Source: WTGA01 sp965231865 (lineage in GTDB: Bacteria; Pseudomonadota; Gammaproteobacteria; Arenicellales; Poriferihabitantaceae). From it: 64,000 nt of DNA. Where the stretch lies: positions 992,001-1,056,000 of the forward strand of contig CBDDOJ010000002.1 of the NCBI GenBank assembly GCA_965231865.1, given 5' to 3'. This document shows, piece by piece, positions 35,789 through 45,638 of this stretch (positions are counted from its first letter, which is position 1; every line of letters starts with the position of its first letter). The notes below the pieces were generated by a model. It worked only from the letters and a program-made list of their open reading frames with translations. It was not told the origin of the DNA and did no database searches. The translations under genes were made by a program, and so were the position numbers.

Positions 35789-37606
35789 TCATGTATCGCG
35801 GGTTGAGGGGGCCCCGTCTGGATCCTGTTCTTCGGCCTTGTCGGCTTCCAGTATCTCTTCAAGCTGTTCCCGGGACCCCTGTGCGATATTGATCAGGGCT
35901 TTTTCGTCATGACGGTTGGCCACTTGCTGATAAAGGGTTGAAATGTCATGCTGGACGTAGGTTTTGGACAGTTTTTCAATGCTGTCGTCGTCAAATCCAA
36001 GCATCCCCAGGGTTTTCTTTCCCATCTCCACGGCAGAAAAGAAGGATTCCCGGGTAACGCTCTCGACGCCGTTGTCGATCAGGTGCATGGCATGACTCCG
36101 GTCGTACGCACGGGCGACAATTTTCAAATTGGGAAAATCCTGCTGAATCATGCTCACCGCCTGGTTGATGGATTCCTTGCCATCACCGGTGAGAATAATC
36201 AGGCGGGCCTTGTCCGCCCCCGCAGAGTGGAGCACACCCGGGCGCAAGACATCCCCATAGTAGGCGGTGTAACCGAATCGCCTGACCCGCTCAATGTGGT
36301 CAGGATCATTGTCAATAATGGTGGGTTCGATCTGGTTCGCGTGGAGCATTCGCCCGACCACCTGGCCGAATCGGCCAAACCCGGCAAGGATCACGTCATT
36401 GCTTTCGTCAATGGTGTCCCCCACGGGTTCGTCGATGGACTTCCGGAAACGGGGTTCGATCAGCCGGTCATTGAGAATAACCAGGATGGGAGTCAGGACC
36501 ATGGACATCGCGATGACCAGAATCATCTGGTCCGCCAGAACCGGGTCAATGGCGTTTGCCGTGACCGCGAACCCAAACAAAACAAAACCGAATTCACCAC
36601 TTTGGGACAGTAAAAATGAAAACAGCCCCCGCTGGTGCACCGGGATTTTCATCATCATCGAGACCAGGTATAAAACCAGTGTTTTCACGAGGACCAGGCA
36701 AATCGTCAGGGCCAGGATGAGTAACGGCTCCTTAATGAGCAGGCCGAAGTCGATGGACATGCCCACTGAAATGAAAAACAGTCCGAGCAAGAGCCCCTTG
36801 AAAGGCTGAATGTCGGACTCCAGGGCATGCCGGTATTCCGAGTCGGCCAGGATCACACCGGCTACAAATGCCCCCAGTGCCATGGACACGCCGATGGAAC
36901 TCATGATTGCGGCGACCCCTCCCACCAGCAAAAGGGAAAGTGCCGTGAAGATTTCCGGAACATGGGTGGAGGCCACGATTCTGAAGATATGCTGCAGTGC
37001 ATATTTGCCCACCACAAAAATGCCAATGATTACCGCGATGACGACCAGGGCGGATACGCCGCCTCCGTCATCGGAGGAATCCACGGCCTGGCCGGCCAGC
37101 AGGGGAATCAGTGCAATGATGGGAATCACGGAGATGTCCTGAAACAGCAGGATCGAGAATCCGGTATTGCCAAGGGGGGTGCGCATCAACCAGCGTTCGT
37201 TCATCATCTGCAGGGCGATGGCCGTGGAGGAGAGGGACAACCCGAGGCCCACGACGATGGCAGTATTCCATTGCAGCCCCCACTGCCTGGCCAGCAAGGC
37301 GATGATTGCCGTGGTCAGCATCACCTGCAGGCCCCCTGCACTGAGGATGGGGCGGCGCATTCCCCACAGTTTTCTCGGCTCGAGTTCCAGCCCGATCAGA
37401 AACAGCAGGAGTACGACCCCGATTTCAGAAAAATGCAGGGTATCCTGTACATTGCCAATCAATCCCAGGCCCCAGGGACCGATGCAGATTCCCGCGACCA
37501 CATATCCCAGAACCGACCCCAGCCCCAGGCGCGCGAACAGGGGCACAGCAATGACCGCGGCAGAAAGATACACCAGGAGATTAAACAGGAAACCGTGACT
37601 GTCCAT
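35789..37606 (-). CDS. Kef-type K+/H+ antiporter with TrkA-N domain
   Basis: A 605-residue cation:proton antiporter-2 protein. About twelve membrane segments span residues 5-385, with LGLGSVLGYVVAGICIGPWG and the ion-binding region FLIGLELEPRKLW. A cytosolic NAD-binding RCK/TrkA-N domain follows (VILAGFGRFGQVVGRML, GDVLRPGVL). It resembles KefB/KefC, which release K+ on glutathione-adduct formation; glutathione genes lie near. The tail after the RCK domain is short and acidic. ATG at 37606 chosen; a TTG five codons upstream is possible. Confidence 0.9.
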   Translation of the reverse strand: MDSHGFLFNLLVYLSAAVIAVPLFARLGLGSVLGYVVAGICIGPWGLGLIGNVQDTLHFSEIGVVLLLFLIGLELEPRKLWGMRRPILSAGGLQVMLTTAIIALLARQWGLQWNTAIVVGLGLSLSSTAIALQMMNERWLMRTPLGNTGFSILLFQDISVIPIIALIPLLAGQAVDSSDDGGGVSALVVIAVIIGIFVVGKYALQHIFRIVASTHVPEIFTALSLLLVGGVAAIMSSIGVSMALGAFVAGVILADSEYRHALESDIQPFKGLLLGLFFISVGMSIDFGLLIKEPLLILALTICLVLVKTLVLYLVSMMMKIPVHQRGLFSFLLSQSGEFGFVLFGFAVTANAIDPVLADQMILVIAMSMVLTPILVILNDRLIEPRFRKSIDEPVGDTIDESNDVILAGFGRFGQVVGRMLHANQIEPTIIDNDPDHIERVRRFGYTAYYGDVLRPGVLHSAGADKARLIILTGDGKESINQAVSMIQQDFPNLKIVARAYDRSHAMHLIDNGVESVTRESFFSAVEMGKKTLGMLGFDDDSIEKLSKTYVQHDISTLYQQVANRHDEKALINIAQGSREQLEEILEADKAEEQDPDGAPSTRDT

Positions 37607-37787
37607 TATTTCGGAACTCAAGATACGTGCCGGGACATCTTAACATTTTAACCCGGGATTTGTGGGGGATCATGGTGTTTGTTGTTCCAGATGATCCCCA
37701 CCCGTTTCACGGGTCTCGTCAGCAATCCTCCGTTCAGAAAAGGCGTAACCTGCCACCCCGAACTCTCCAGCCGCGGGGACCGGCCTC

Positions 37788-39410
37788 TCAGGAATCCTTC
37801 AGGACCAGGTCCGAGGCCTTTTCCGCCACCATGATGACCGGGGCATTGGTGTTCCCCGAGACGATGGCCGGAAAGACGGAGGCATCCACGACCCGCAGGC
37901 CGGCTGTGCCATGCACCCTGAGTGAAGCGTCGACAACGGACGATTCCGGGTCCGGCCCCATCATGCAGGTACTGGTAGGATGATAGACCGTCTCACAGCG
38001 GTTTTTGATGTCTTCAATGATTTCGGATTCCGAATGGACCCCGGGGCCGGGGGTCATCTCTTCTTCGAGAATACCGGACAGTGCCCGGGTTCTGGAAAGG
38101 GCCCGGAGAAACCGGAATCCCTCCACCATTTCCCGGATGTCCTGGGGGGCGGACAGGTAATTGGGGTGGATACGGGGATGGGCGAACGGGTCATTCGAGG
38201 TGATTTCCAGGTGGCCCCTGCTGGCAGGCCGGCACTGGCTGAAGGCATTCTGGAAGGCGGGATACGGGTCCGGCCGCATCAGCGGGCGTTCTCCAGGCGG
38301 GGAGGTGACATAGGTCAATGCTGCAAAATATATCTGCAGGTTCGGCCGGGTGCGGCGGGGGTGGCTCCTGAAAAACCCCCCGGCCTGGTTAACGCTTAGC
38401 GACAGGGGCCCCCGTCTGAACAGGAGATACTGCATTCCGGCCAGCAGTTTGCCCCACCAGGGAGAGAGCCGGTTGTTCAGGGTCGGCACCTTTGAACGAT
38501 AATAATGGGTGTAGGCCAGGTGGTCCTGCAGGTTTTGGCCCACCGCATTGTTTCCGCAAAGAACCGGTATCCCATGCTCCCTGAGCAGTTTTTCCGGGCC
38601 GATGCCGGAAAGCTGCAACAGCTGGGGTGAGTTGATGGCTCCACTGCTCAGCAGGACTTCCCGGTGGGCTACTGCACGGAAACTCCGGCCTTTTTTGACA
38701 TACTCCACTCCGATTGCCCGGTTGTTTTCAAACAGGATCCGGGTAACGTGGGCCTCGGTTTCCACCGTGCAGTTTTTTCTCTTCGCGGCCGGGCGGAGGT
38801 GAGCCCGGGCGGTGGACATGCGCAACCCGTCCTTGGTGGTGATCTGGTACAGTCCGGCGCCTTCCTGGGAAGCGCCGTTAAAATCCGGGTTATAGGGGAG
38901 GCCGTACTCATTGGCTGCCGCAATGAATGTCCTGCACAAAGGATGATAATGCTCGCTGGCATCCTCGACATACAGCGGACCACGGTCTCCCCGATAGGCG
39001 TCCCCGCCCCGGGAATTCGTTTCCGCTTTCTTGAAATAGGGCAGGACATCCTCCCACCCCCAGTGGGGGTTTCCCATGTCCCGCCAGGTGTCGTAGTCTT
39101 CCGGCTGGCCCCGGATATAGACCATGGCATTGATTGAACTGGACCCCCCGGTAATTTTCCCCCTGGGCCAGTAGCTCACCCGGTGGTTCAACCCGGCATC
39201 GGGTTCGGTGAGGTACCCCCAGTTTACCCGTGGGTCGTAGAAGGTCTTCCCGTAGCCGATGGGCACCTGAACCCAGAATTTCCGGTCATGGGGTCCGGCT
39301 TCCAGTACCAGGACATTGAATTTCCCGCTGCTGCTCAGCCGGTTGGCCAGTACACAGCCGGCGGAACCGGCCCCGACGACAATAAAATCACAGGAATGGG
39401 AGGTCACCAT
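37788..39410 (-). CDS. GMC-family oxidoreductase, choline-dehydrogenase-like
   Basis: A 540-residue FAD alcohol dehydrogenase. FAD motif FIVVGAGSAGCVLANRLS lies at the N-terminus. The GMC signatures are GGSSSINAMVYIRG and SSGAINSPQLLQLSGIG. The active-site His-Pro pair lies in YHPTSTCMMGP, and the C-terminus is VSGNTNAPVIMVAEKAS. BetA oxidises choline to betaine aldehyde, but this group also takes other alcohols; no betB or choline regulator adjoins. The ATG at 39410 follows an AGGA box closely; a GTG four codons upstream is the alternative. Confidence 0.88.
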   Translation of the reverse strand: MVTSHSCDFIVVGAGSAGCVLANRLSSSGKFNVLVLEAGPHDRKFWVQVPIGYGKTFYDPRVNWGYLTEPDAGLNHRVSYWPRGKITGGSSSINAMVYIRGQPEDYDTWRDMGNPHWGWEDVLPYFKKAETNSRGGDAYRGDRGPLYVEDASEHYHPLCRTFIAAANEYGLPYNPDFNGASQEGAGLYQITTKDGLRMSTARAHLRPAAKRKNCTVETEAHVTRILFENNRAIGVEYVKKGRSFRAVAHREVLLSSGAINSPQLLQLSGIGPEKLLREHGIPVLCGNNAVGQNLQDHLAYTHYYRSKVPTLNNRLSPWWGKLLAGMQYLLFRRGPLSLSVNQAGGFFRSHPRRTRPNLQIYFAALTYVTSPPGERPLMRPDPYPAFQNAFSQCRPASRGHLEITSNDPFAHPRIHPNYLSAPQDIREMVEGFRFLRALSRTRALSGILEEEMTPGPGVHSESEIIEDIKNRCETVYHPTSTCMMGPDPESSVVDASLRVHGTAGLRVVDASVFPAIVSGNTNAPVIMVAEKASDLVLKDS

Positions 39411-39476
39411 TTTTTCCTGCACCGCGTGTACAACGATTCCCGGGGTCGTTTGGAAGCCTCGACCCCGGAAAAACAG

Positions 39477-40085
39477 TTATTGTCGTATCCCTTCCACAAC
39501 CAGGTAAATCTCCACATCCCCCACCCATCCCGGAAACCCGTATTCAGCGGAGTCAAGGTGGGTGATTCCTTCGAGTCCACGCCGGTACCCGCCCCATGGA
39601 TCATCGCCATGGCCGATGTGCCGGACATCGATCGTGACTGGCCGGACGACGCCGTGGAGGGATAAATCCCCGGTCAGCTTCCCGGTCCCATTGTCGGCTT
39701 CCTCGAATGCAGTGCTGTCAAAAGTAATGGTTGGATACCGGTCTGCATCGAAAAAGTCCCCGCTGCGAAGATGCTTGTCCCGTTCTGCATGATTGGTGTC
39801 GATGCTGGCGGTGTCAATGGTGATGTTTACCCTTGCCTGCGACGGGTCGGCCTCATCGTAGCTGAATGTTCCGGCGAATTCGTTGAAGCGCCCCATGACA
39901 AAGGAATAGCCGAGGTGAGAGGCCTTGAACTGGACGAACGCGTGGTCTTTCTCGGTGTCGATGAGAAAATCCTCTGCAACGGCCTGGTTTTGCAGAAAAC
40001 CGAGGCACAGAAAGGGAAGGGTCCACAGGGGCATGGGTTTCAGGAGCATACGTTTCAGGAGTCTTTGGGGTGTCGTGTGTTTCAT
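39477..40085 (-). CDS. YceI-family periplasmic protein
   Basis: A 202-residue protein with a signal peptide ending near QAVAED and a mature YceI lipocalin-like beta-barrel: DFLIDTEKDHAFVQFKASHL, GRFNEFAGTFSYD, ASIDTNHAERDKHLRSGDFF and LTGDLSLHGVVRPV. Members bind polyisoprenoids or other hydrophobic molecules. The start MKHTTPQRL was chosen as the one giving a proper signal sequence; the frame is open 18 codons further. It precedes the GMC gene on the same strand by 66 bp. Confidence 0.88.
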   Translation of the reverse strand: MKHTTPQRLLKRMLLKPMPLWTLPFLCLGFLQNQAVAEDFLIDTEKDHAFVQFKASHLGYSFVMGRFNEFAGTFSYDEADPSQARVNITIDTASIDTNHAERDKHLRSGDFFDADRYPTITFDSTAFEEADNGTGKLTGDLSLHGVVRPVTIDVRHIGHGDDPWGGYRRGLEGITHLDSAEYGFPGWVGDVEIYLVVEGIRQ

Positions 40086-40242
40086 CGTCTCAATTCCGAT
40101 CGTTGTTCGATGGCATGAATGCCTCATCATGGCGGACATTGCCTGGATGACACAGTAGCCCCGTCATGCGGACACTGTCAAGGAAAAACGAGTCCCGTTC
40201 CGCTGAAAAGACTGCGCCATCGGCCGGACCGGGCACCCGGGG

Positions 40243-41994
40243 TTATCCCGGGTACAGCCGGGGTAGCCCGGAATCCCCGGGGTGGTCGGACGCGGGTGTT
40301 TTTTCGGGCAGTCTGGCCAGGATCCGCCCAAGACGGTCGCCTTGCCAGGGGGCCTCTGCCGTGACGCCGCCGGGGCGGTTGTACAGGCATTGATCCAGCC
40401 TGTAGAGTTCTTCGGTCAGTTCCGGGGACCCCATGCGCATGGAGAATTCATCCAGTGATTTTGGAGGGGAATGAGACCACAACTCCCTGGACCACTGCTG
40501 TACCAACCGCCGTGCCAACGCGGCCTCATTTCGGCTGCAGGCCTGCTGCAGGTTGCGCTTCAGGCGTTCACAGGACTTCGGCGAGGGGGGTTCCGTCTCC
40601 CCGGCCGGAGGCGCAACGGGGCGTCTTGTTCTGAGCAGGTACACGGTGGTCAGTATCCATCCGACCAGCACGGAAAGACTGATCCAGGGCCACACGGTGC
40701 TGCCGGGTTGAGCGCCGTCCGTCCACCGGGATTCCAGGGGTTCGCTGGACCCTGCCACCGGCGGTTCCAATAAAGAACGATCCTGGGGTGCAGGGGGGGC
40801 CGGGGACAGGGCCGGGTCAGGATCAACCGGTATTGTCTTCGGGGGAAGAACGGCGGTCTCCATCCGGTTGCTTTCGGTGTTCCACCAGTTGACCTGGATT
40901 CCGGGCAGTTCGATTTCCCCCGGGTTCATTGCGATGATGGCAATGCGCCGGGACAACGAACCGATCACATTGATGCCATCGTCACGGGAATGATAGACCG
41001 GCTGGTCGGGGTATTGCCTGATCTCCCTGTCCGGAGGAAAAACGATTTCGGGTAACTGTTCTGCGGTGAGGCCAACGGCATTCATTTCTATGTTCCGGGT
41101 GATCGCCTGCCCGGCGATCACTGTCCCATATTCCCCCGTCCGGTCAATGATTTCCAGGTTTTTTGCCGGGAGCCACTGTGAACCGCTGAAGGCCGGGTGG
41201 GGAGGGTTGATTTTCAGGGTTACGGGGTGTGATTTTGCCCGGATTGTTTTGCCCTGGTTCAGGAACCCGCTGAACAGCGGGTTGGTGGCGGTTCCCGAAT
41301 CCTGTGCAGTGCCCTGAAACCGGACAGGTGAAATTTCAAGCATTCCACTTCGGGACGGAAAGAGCGCATACTTCCGTTCGATGACCTGGTAGGTCCGGTT
41401 TCCCCGGTTGGCCTGGTATCGCACCTCGTCCCCGAGCCGCTTGACCACTGTCTGTTCCGCTTCGGGTTCCGACAAGGTGCCATTGGCGATATTGATGCCG
41501 AGAAACAGGCGGACAACCAGGTTGACCTGTTGTTGGACATAATACTCGTCTTCCGGGACTTCCATCTCCACATGGATGTCCCGGTCGGACAGGGGCTGGC
41601 TGGGGTCCTGGGGCAGAACCGTGATCCGGAGCATCGGTGTTTGATCACCGCCGACGGGGATGGGGGCGATGGTAAAGGTGCCTTCGGCTTTGGGTTCAAG
41701 CTCGGTGACCCAGCTCTTGAGGGAGGTCTGCTCGCCGTTTAAAAAGGTAAAATTCTGACTGGAGGAGGTGCCAAGGACGGTAAAATCCTTCCTGAGGGCA
41801 GAATAGTCCGGCTGAACGTTGCCCTGTCCAACCTGGTCCGATTCGATGATCAGGCGAACGGTCTGATCCAGGTAAATGGTATCGCGTTCCAGCTTTGCCG
41901 TGACTTCTGCAGCGGCATAAAGGGGAAAACACAACATTCCCGCCACCAGGGCTGCCATCCAGTGCCGGGTTATCGGGGGGGGCATTGTCACCAT
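40243..41994 (-). CDS. batD: BatD-type oxygen tolerance protein
   Basis: A 583-residue protein with a signal peptide (MLCFPLYAAAEV). A long periplasmic BatD region follows (AKLERDTIYLDQTVRLIIES, LPQDPSQPLSDRDIHVEMEV, PEDEYYVQQQVNLVVRLFLG). One C-terminal membrane segment (VWPWISLSVLVGWILTTVYL) comes before a cytosolic tail. Found in Bat (Bacteroides aerotolerance) operons with VWA proteins. It overlaps the batB stop by seven bases, and is the last gene of the leftward operon DUF4381-batA-batB-batD. Confidence 0.9.
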   Translation of the reverse strand: MVTMPPPITRHWMAALVAGMLCFPLYAAAEVTAKLERDTIYLDQTVRLIIESDQVGQGNVQPDYSALRKDFTVLGTSSSQNFTFLNGEQTSLKSWVTELEPKAEGTFTIAPIPVGGDQTPMLRITVLPQDPSQPLSDRDIHVEMEVPEDEYYVQQQVNLVVRLFLGINIANGTLSEPEAEQTVVKRLGDEVRYQANRGNRTYQVIERKYALFPSRSGMLEISPVRFQGTAQDSGTATNPLFSGFLNQGKTIRAKSHPVTLKINPPHPAFSGSQWLPAKNLEIIDRTGEYGTVIAGQAITRNIEMNAVGLTAEQLPEIVFPPDREIRQYPDQPVYHSRDDGINVIGSLSRRIAIIAMNPGEIELPGIQVNWWNTESNRMETAVLPPKTIPVDPDPALSPAPPAPQDRSLLEPPVAGSSEPLESRWTDGAQPGSTVWPWISLSVLVGWILTTVYLLRTRRPVAPPAGETEPPSPKSCERLKRNLQQACSRNEAALARRLVQQWSRELWSHSPPKSLDEFSMRMGSPELTEELYRLDQCLYNRPGGVTAEAPWQGDRLGRILARLPEKTPASDHPGDSGLPRLYPG

Positions 41995-43790
41995 GGGTGG
42001 GTCTCGGGCTGTGGTGGCCTTCTCGAATACTGGTAGGCAAATTTCCGGCGCAGCAATCCCCCGGGGTCATCGGGGATACGCTGCAGCCACTGGTTCAGCG
42101 CCTGCTCCTGTTCCCCCATGGGTGTCTGCCCGGTTTCCGTTGAAGGTTCATCGGACTGGGCGAGCTGTTCCGAATCCATTTCCTGTTTTTCCGGTTGTTC
42201 CGGGTCTGGCTGCTCATCCCCAAAGGAGCCCGGTTCGGGCTCGGTGTTTCCTGCATCGGACTTCCGGTCATCCGGTTCCTCGCTGCCGTCGGACTGGCCG
42301 GGCTGGTCATGGCCGGACTGGCTCGCCGGATCCTGGTTGCGGGAGTTGGTCTGCGGATTGGAGGATTCGTCGCTCCGGTCTGCCGGGGGGTCCTGTTTTT
42401 CCTGGCTGGCCAGCAGTTCCTCGATCAGCGCCCTGTTGAACTCGGCATCCTCAAAATCCGGGTCCAGGTCCAGGGCCGCATTGTAGGCATCCAGGGCGGC
42501 TTCCAGGGAATGGTTCTTTGCCAGTGCGTTTCCGTGGTTGTAGTGCGCAAGGGCATCCTTGTCTTCCATGGACGAATAAGCTTCCAGGGCACCGGGGTAG
42601 TCCCCCCGGCGATACCTGGCCGCCCCCAGCCAGTTGGCCGGGGCGTGACCGGAAATTTTGTCGTAGTCCTCATTTTTCAGGTTTCGGGCGTATTGCTGGT
42701 CTTCCCGCAGCCAGAGGTCCTCCCAGTCCATGGCAAGGGCCCGGGGGGGTGCAAGGGGCAGGGTCATCAAAAAAATGACCAGTATCCAGCCCCGCCGAAA
42801 GCTCATGGCACACAGAAACAACAATGGCAGGGTCAGCCAGAAACCATTGTCGATCCAGCGTTCGGTGTTGATGGCATCAAGGGGGCTGCCGGCCAGTCCT
42901 GACGGGTTCCGGTCAAGGTCGACCATGGATATCCGGGGTGCGATGAGCCGGTTGATATCGCTGTCGTCGGATGACAGGGTTGTGAATCGGCCGTTCCCGG
43001 ACTGTGCGATCCTTTTCAGGTGGTTGATATCCACCCCGGGGATGACGATACTGCCCTGGGCATCCTTGAGCAGTTCGCCGCTTCCAAGGACCACGGGGGC
43101 ACCGTCCGGTGTTCCGGTTGCAAGCACCGAAACCGTGTGGCCCCGGGAAGCGATTGTGCGGGCGATTTCCCCGGTATCCGGGCTGGCCCCGTCGGTAACC
43201 AGAATGATCTCACCCCGGCGGATTCCCGCCTGGGTCAGCAGGGATTCGGCAAAATCCAGTCCCAGGTCGGTTCGGCTGCCCTGAACCGGAACGGTATCGG
43301 TATTCAGGTTTGGAATCAGGTTCAAAAGGGTATCCGAATCTTCCGTCAGCGGTGTGACAACGAATGCGTCTCCGGCAAATACCACCACCCCGTGCTGGGT
43401 CCCTGGGGCGGCGGTAATCAGGTCCGCGACTTTGTAGCGTGCGCGCTGTAAACGGCTGGGCCGGACATCAACGCTGTCCATGGAGCGGGACAGGTCCAGT
43501 ACAATGACCCGGGCCCCTGCAATGGGGTGCAGGGGTTGTGGCAACCTTTCCCAGCTGGGTCCCGCCAGTGCCAGGGAGGCCAGGATCCAGGCACCGGCCA
43601 GGCCGAGGATGGAAATTCGGCTGTGCCGGGACCCCTGGCCGACAAGCAAATGTCTCAGCAGGTGGGCATCACAGGCCCGGTTCCAGGCCGAAACGCTGGA
43701 AAGCCGGGCCCACAGCAGGGCGCACAGTGCCAATCCAATCGGTGCGACAAGAAGATACAGGGGCCGCAGGAAATGAAAATTCTCGATCAT
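41988..43790 (-). CDS. BatB-type VWA protein fused to a TPR domain (BatB-BatC-like)
   Basis: A 600-residue membrane protein. Two N-terminal membrane segments surround a von Willebrand A domain with MIDAS motif VIVLDLSRSMDSVDV (about residue 95) and ILVTDGASPDTGE. After further membrane segments near residue 320 come TPR repeats (ALEAYSSMEDKDALAHYNHG, AYNAALDLDPDFEDAEFN). A long Gln/Glu/Ser/Asp-rich disordered tail ends the protein. It starts within an ATGA overlap with batA. VWA and TPR parts are separate genes (batB, batC) in some species and fused here. Confidence 0.88.
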   Translation of the reverse strand: MIENFHFLRPLYLLVAPIGLALCALLWARLSSVSAWNRACDAHLLRHLLVGQGSRHSRISILGLAGAWILASLALAGPSWERLPQPLHPIAGARVIVLDLSRSMDSVDVRPSRLQRARYKVADLITAAPGTQHGVVVFAGDAFVVTPLTEDSDTLLNLIPNLNTDTVPVQGSRTDLGLDFAESLLTQAGIRRGEIILVTDGASPDTGEIARTIASRGHTVSVLATGTPDGAPVVLGSGELLKDAQGSIVIPGVDINHLKRIAQSGNGRFTTLSSDDSDINRLIAPRISMVDLDRNPSGLAGSPLDAINTERWIDNGFWLTLPLLFLCAMSFRRGWILVIFLMTLPLAPPRALAMDWEDLWLREDQQYARNLKNEDYDKISGHAPANWLGAARYRRGDYPGALEAYSSMEDKDALAHYNHGNALAKNHSLEAALDAYNAALDLDPDFEDAEFNRALIEELLASQEKQDPPADRSDESSNPQTNSRNQDPASQSGHDQPGQSDGSEEPDDRKSDAGNTEPEPGSFGDEQPDPEQPEKQEMDSEQLAQSDEPSTETGQTPMGEQEQALNQWLQRIPDDPGGLLRRKFAYQYSRRPPQPETHPW

Positions 43791-44830
43791 GTGCTGGCGT
43801 TGTCCCGGGTTTTGAAACGGGAAAATGGCTGCCACAGGATGGCAGGCAGGCCGGCGGAAAGAAAGCCCATCATGAGTGCCGCCAGGGAAGCCAGGGCAAG
43901 GGGCAGGTAGAATAATTCGGTGACGGGGCGGAGAAATTTCGATTCATCCCTGACCGGTTCAAGCTCATCAATGATCCCGTAGATCTGTTCTAGGGAATCC
44001 CCGTCCCGGGCACGAAAATATCTTCCGCCGGTTGCCTGGGCCATTGAAATCAGGGTTTCTTCATCCAGGTCCGAAGAAGAATTCAGCAGCCGTTGTCCGA
44101 ACAGGCGGTTGACCATGGCCGGGTCCGCACCGACCCCGATGGTATAAATCTTCAGGTTGGCAGACCGCGCCAGTTGTGCAGCCTGCAGCGGTTCCATAAT
44201 CCCCGCTGTATTGGTTCCGTCCGTCAGCACAATGAGTACGTTGTCAACATCCGTCCTGTCCGGGTGTTGATCGCGCAGGCGTTTGATCGCCAGCCCCACC
44301 GCATCCCCCAGGGCGGTTTTTCTGCCGGCGATTCCGATCACTGCCTCCTGCAAAAAGGTATTGACGGTTTTCCTGTCAAAACTAAGCGGTGTCTGCAGAT
44401 AGGCCTGGGACCCAAACAGGATCAAGCCGATCCGGTCGCCGGTGCGTCTCTCGATAAACTCCTCGGCGACCAGTTTGACCGCGGTCACGCGGTCCACCAG
44501 TTCTTCCTCGATCAGCATGTCCCTGGTTTTCATGCTTTCTGAAATATCAACGGCCATCATCAGGGCCCTTCCACTGACCGCAATGGGCTGGGTTTCCCCA
44601 ATCCATTGTGGTCTTGCGGAGGCACACAACAGCAAACTCCAGATCAGGACCATGGTCAATTTTCTGGAGGTACGGGAGCTTTTCAGCCGGTTTTCGGATA
44701 TTTTGGAAATCGGCTCGTAAAAGGGGACGCGCAGGGCGGCCTGGCTGGTTTTGGCGGCCGGCAAAAGCAGGTACACCAGGACAGGGATCGGTAAAAGCAG
44801 GAACATCCAGGGCCAGGCAAACGAGAACAT
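43787..44830 (-). CDS. batA: BatA-type VWA membrane protein
   Basis: A 347-residue protein with two N-terminal membrane segments (FLLLPIPVLVYLLLPA and LTMVLIWSLLLCASA). The VWA domain has the MIDAS motif MMAVDISESMKTRDM and VLIVLTDGTNTAG, and a further membrane segment lies near the C-terminus. Metal-binding residues Asp-x-Ser-x-Ser are intact. It overlaps DUF4381 upstream and batB downstream by single codons, so all are translated together. Bat proteins are linked to envelope integrity and oxygen or stress tolerance; the molecular function is unresolved. Confidence 0.9.
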   Translation of the reverse strand: MFSFAWPWMFLLLPIPVLVYLLLPAAKTSQAALRVPFYEPISKISENRLKSSRTSRKLTMVLIWSLLLCASARPQWIGETQPIAVSGRALMMAVDISESMKTRDMLIEEELVDRVTAVKLVAEEFIERRTGDRIGLILFGSQAYLQTPLSFDRKTVNTFLQEAVIGIAGRKTALGDAVGLAIKRLRDQHPDRTDVDNVLIVLTDGTNTAGIMEPLQAAQLARSANLKIYTIGVGADPAMVNRLFGQRLLNSSSDLDEETLISMAQATGGRYFRARDGDSLEQIYGIIDELEPVRDESKFLRPVTELFYLPLALASLAALMMGFLSAGLPAILWQPFSRFKTRDNAST

Positions 44831-45306
44831 CAGACTTTTTTGACCCAGGCCATGAGAAGCTGCCTCAGGGCTTCCAGGTCAACGTCGACCCGGGAAGCAT
44901 ACTGGTCCTGCCCGAACACCTGCCCCGGTCCCCGGGTGAAGGAAACCTGGCCATCCGTTGATTGCTCAAGAAACTGCAGCCAGGCGGTGCCATGCAGCCT
45001 GGATACGGTCTCACGGCCAAACTTGTGGATGGCGTACTGGCGTATGAGCCTGGACATTTCACGGACTCTCTGGAGTTTCTGCGGCATGTCCCCGGTGCGG
45101 GTATCTAGGCGTAGCAAACCCGTCTGGACGGCGCGCTTCGGCAGGGTCCGTTTTCGGGTTCTCCGGATGAGCCACACCAGCCATGCGGCCACCAGGACCC
45201 ACCCGATTCCCACCAACCACCATCCCGGTGCGGGGGGCCACATTGCGGGGTCAGCGGGGAGGTGGATGTCTCTGAGTGTAGACAGCGGGTGGGTTACCTC
45301 TTCCAT
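44830..45306 (-). CDS. DUF4381-family membrane protein of the Bat operon
   Basis: A 158-residue protein: a short proline-rich N-terminus (LRDIHLPADPAMWPPAPGWW), one membrane segment (LVGIGWVLVAAWLVWLI) and a cytosolic domain with RLIRQYAIHKFGRETVSRLH. This layout is that of DUF4381 proteins, which lie before batA. It is the first gene of the leftward Bat operon; the usual upstream moxR ATPase and DUF58 genes are missing, as the next gene runs the other way. Confidence 0.85.
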   Translation of the reverse strand: MEEVTHPLSTLRDIHLPADPAMWPPAPGWWLVGIGWVLVAAWLVWLIRRTRKRTLPKRAVQTGLLRLDTRTGDMPQKLQRVREMSRLIRQYAIHKFGRETVSRLHGTAWLQFLEQSTDGQVSFTRGPGQVFGQDQYASRVDVDLEALRQLLMAWVKKV

Positions 45307-45638
45307 CGTAGGACAATAAACCGGAAAATTTCTTTAGTCGCCACCCGGTATTTTATCCTGTCGTTGTGCTGATTTCGACCGGTGGTTGATGGATTTGAAA
45401 CCGCACAGTCCGGGTACCGGACGGGTTGTCGTCCTGGTTCTCCGGCTTTCTGCAAAGACGGCGGGTGCAAAGTGCATCCGGCCTGAAGCCGGCGGCTGCC
45501 GGGGAGGGGATCATCCGCTACCAGGAAAAAAGGGGGTACAATGCGGGAAAGGCCCGGTGGACCTGGAATCATCCCACGGTTGTCGCGGTCGCATCGTTCC
45601 CCGGGAGGGATGACCCCGTACAAGCTGACATTGACCCC
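45307..45638. other. 332-bp divergent intergenic region before the Bat operon
   Basis: It separates DUF4381 (leftward) from the unknown gene at 45639 (rightward). It contains small hairpins: TGCA-AAG-TGCA at 45466-45476 and CCGGC-CTGAA-GCCGG at 45478-45492. No gene was recognised in it, although the rightward frame is open from 45426 and the protein could start earlier. Confidence 0.4.

Noticed and set aside
45449..45505. GCAAAG and CCGGCCTGAAGCCGG sequence that looks like a c-di-GMP (GEMM-I) riboswitch core
   Set aside because: The first paired element with its tetraloop is missing and the spacing between the two GCAAA boxes is too short; the parts fold as two independent small hairpins.
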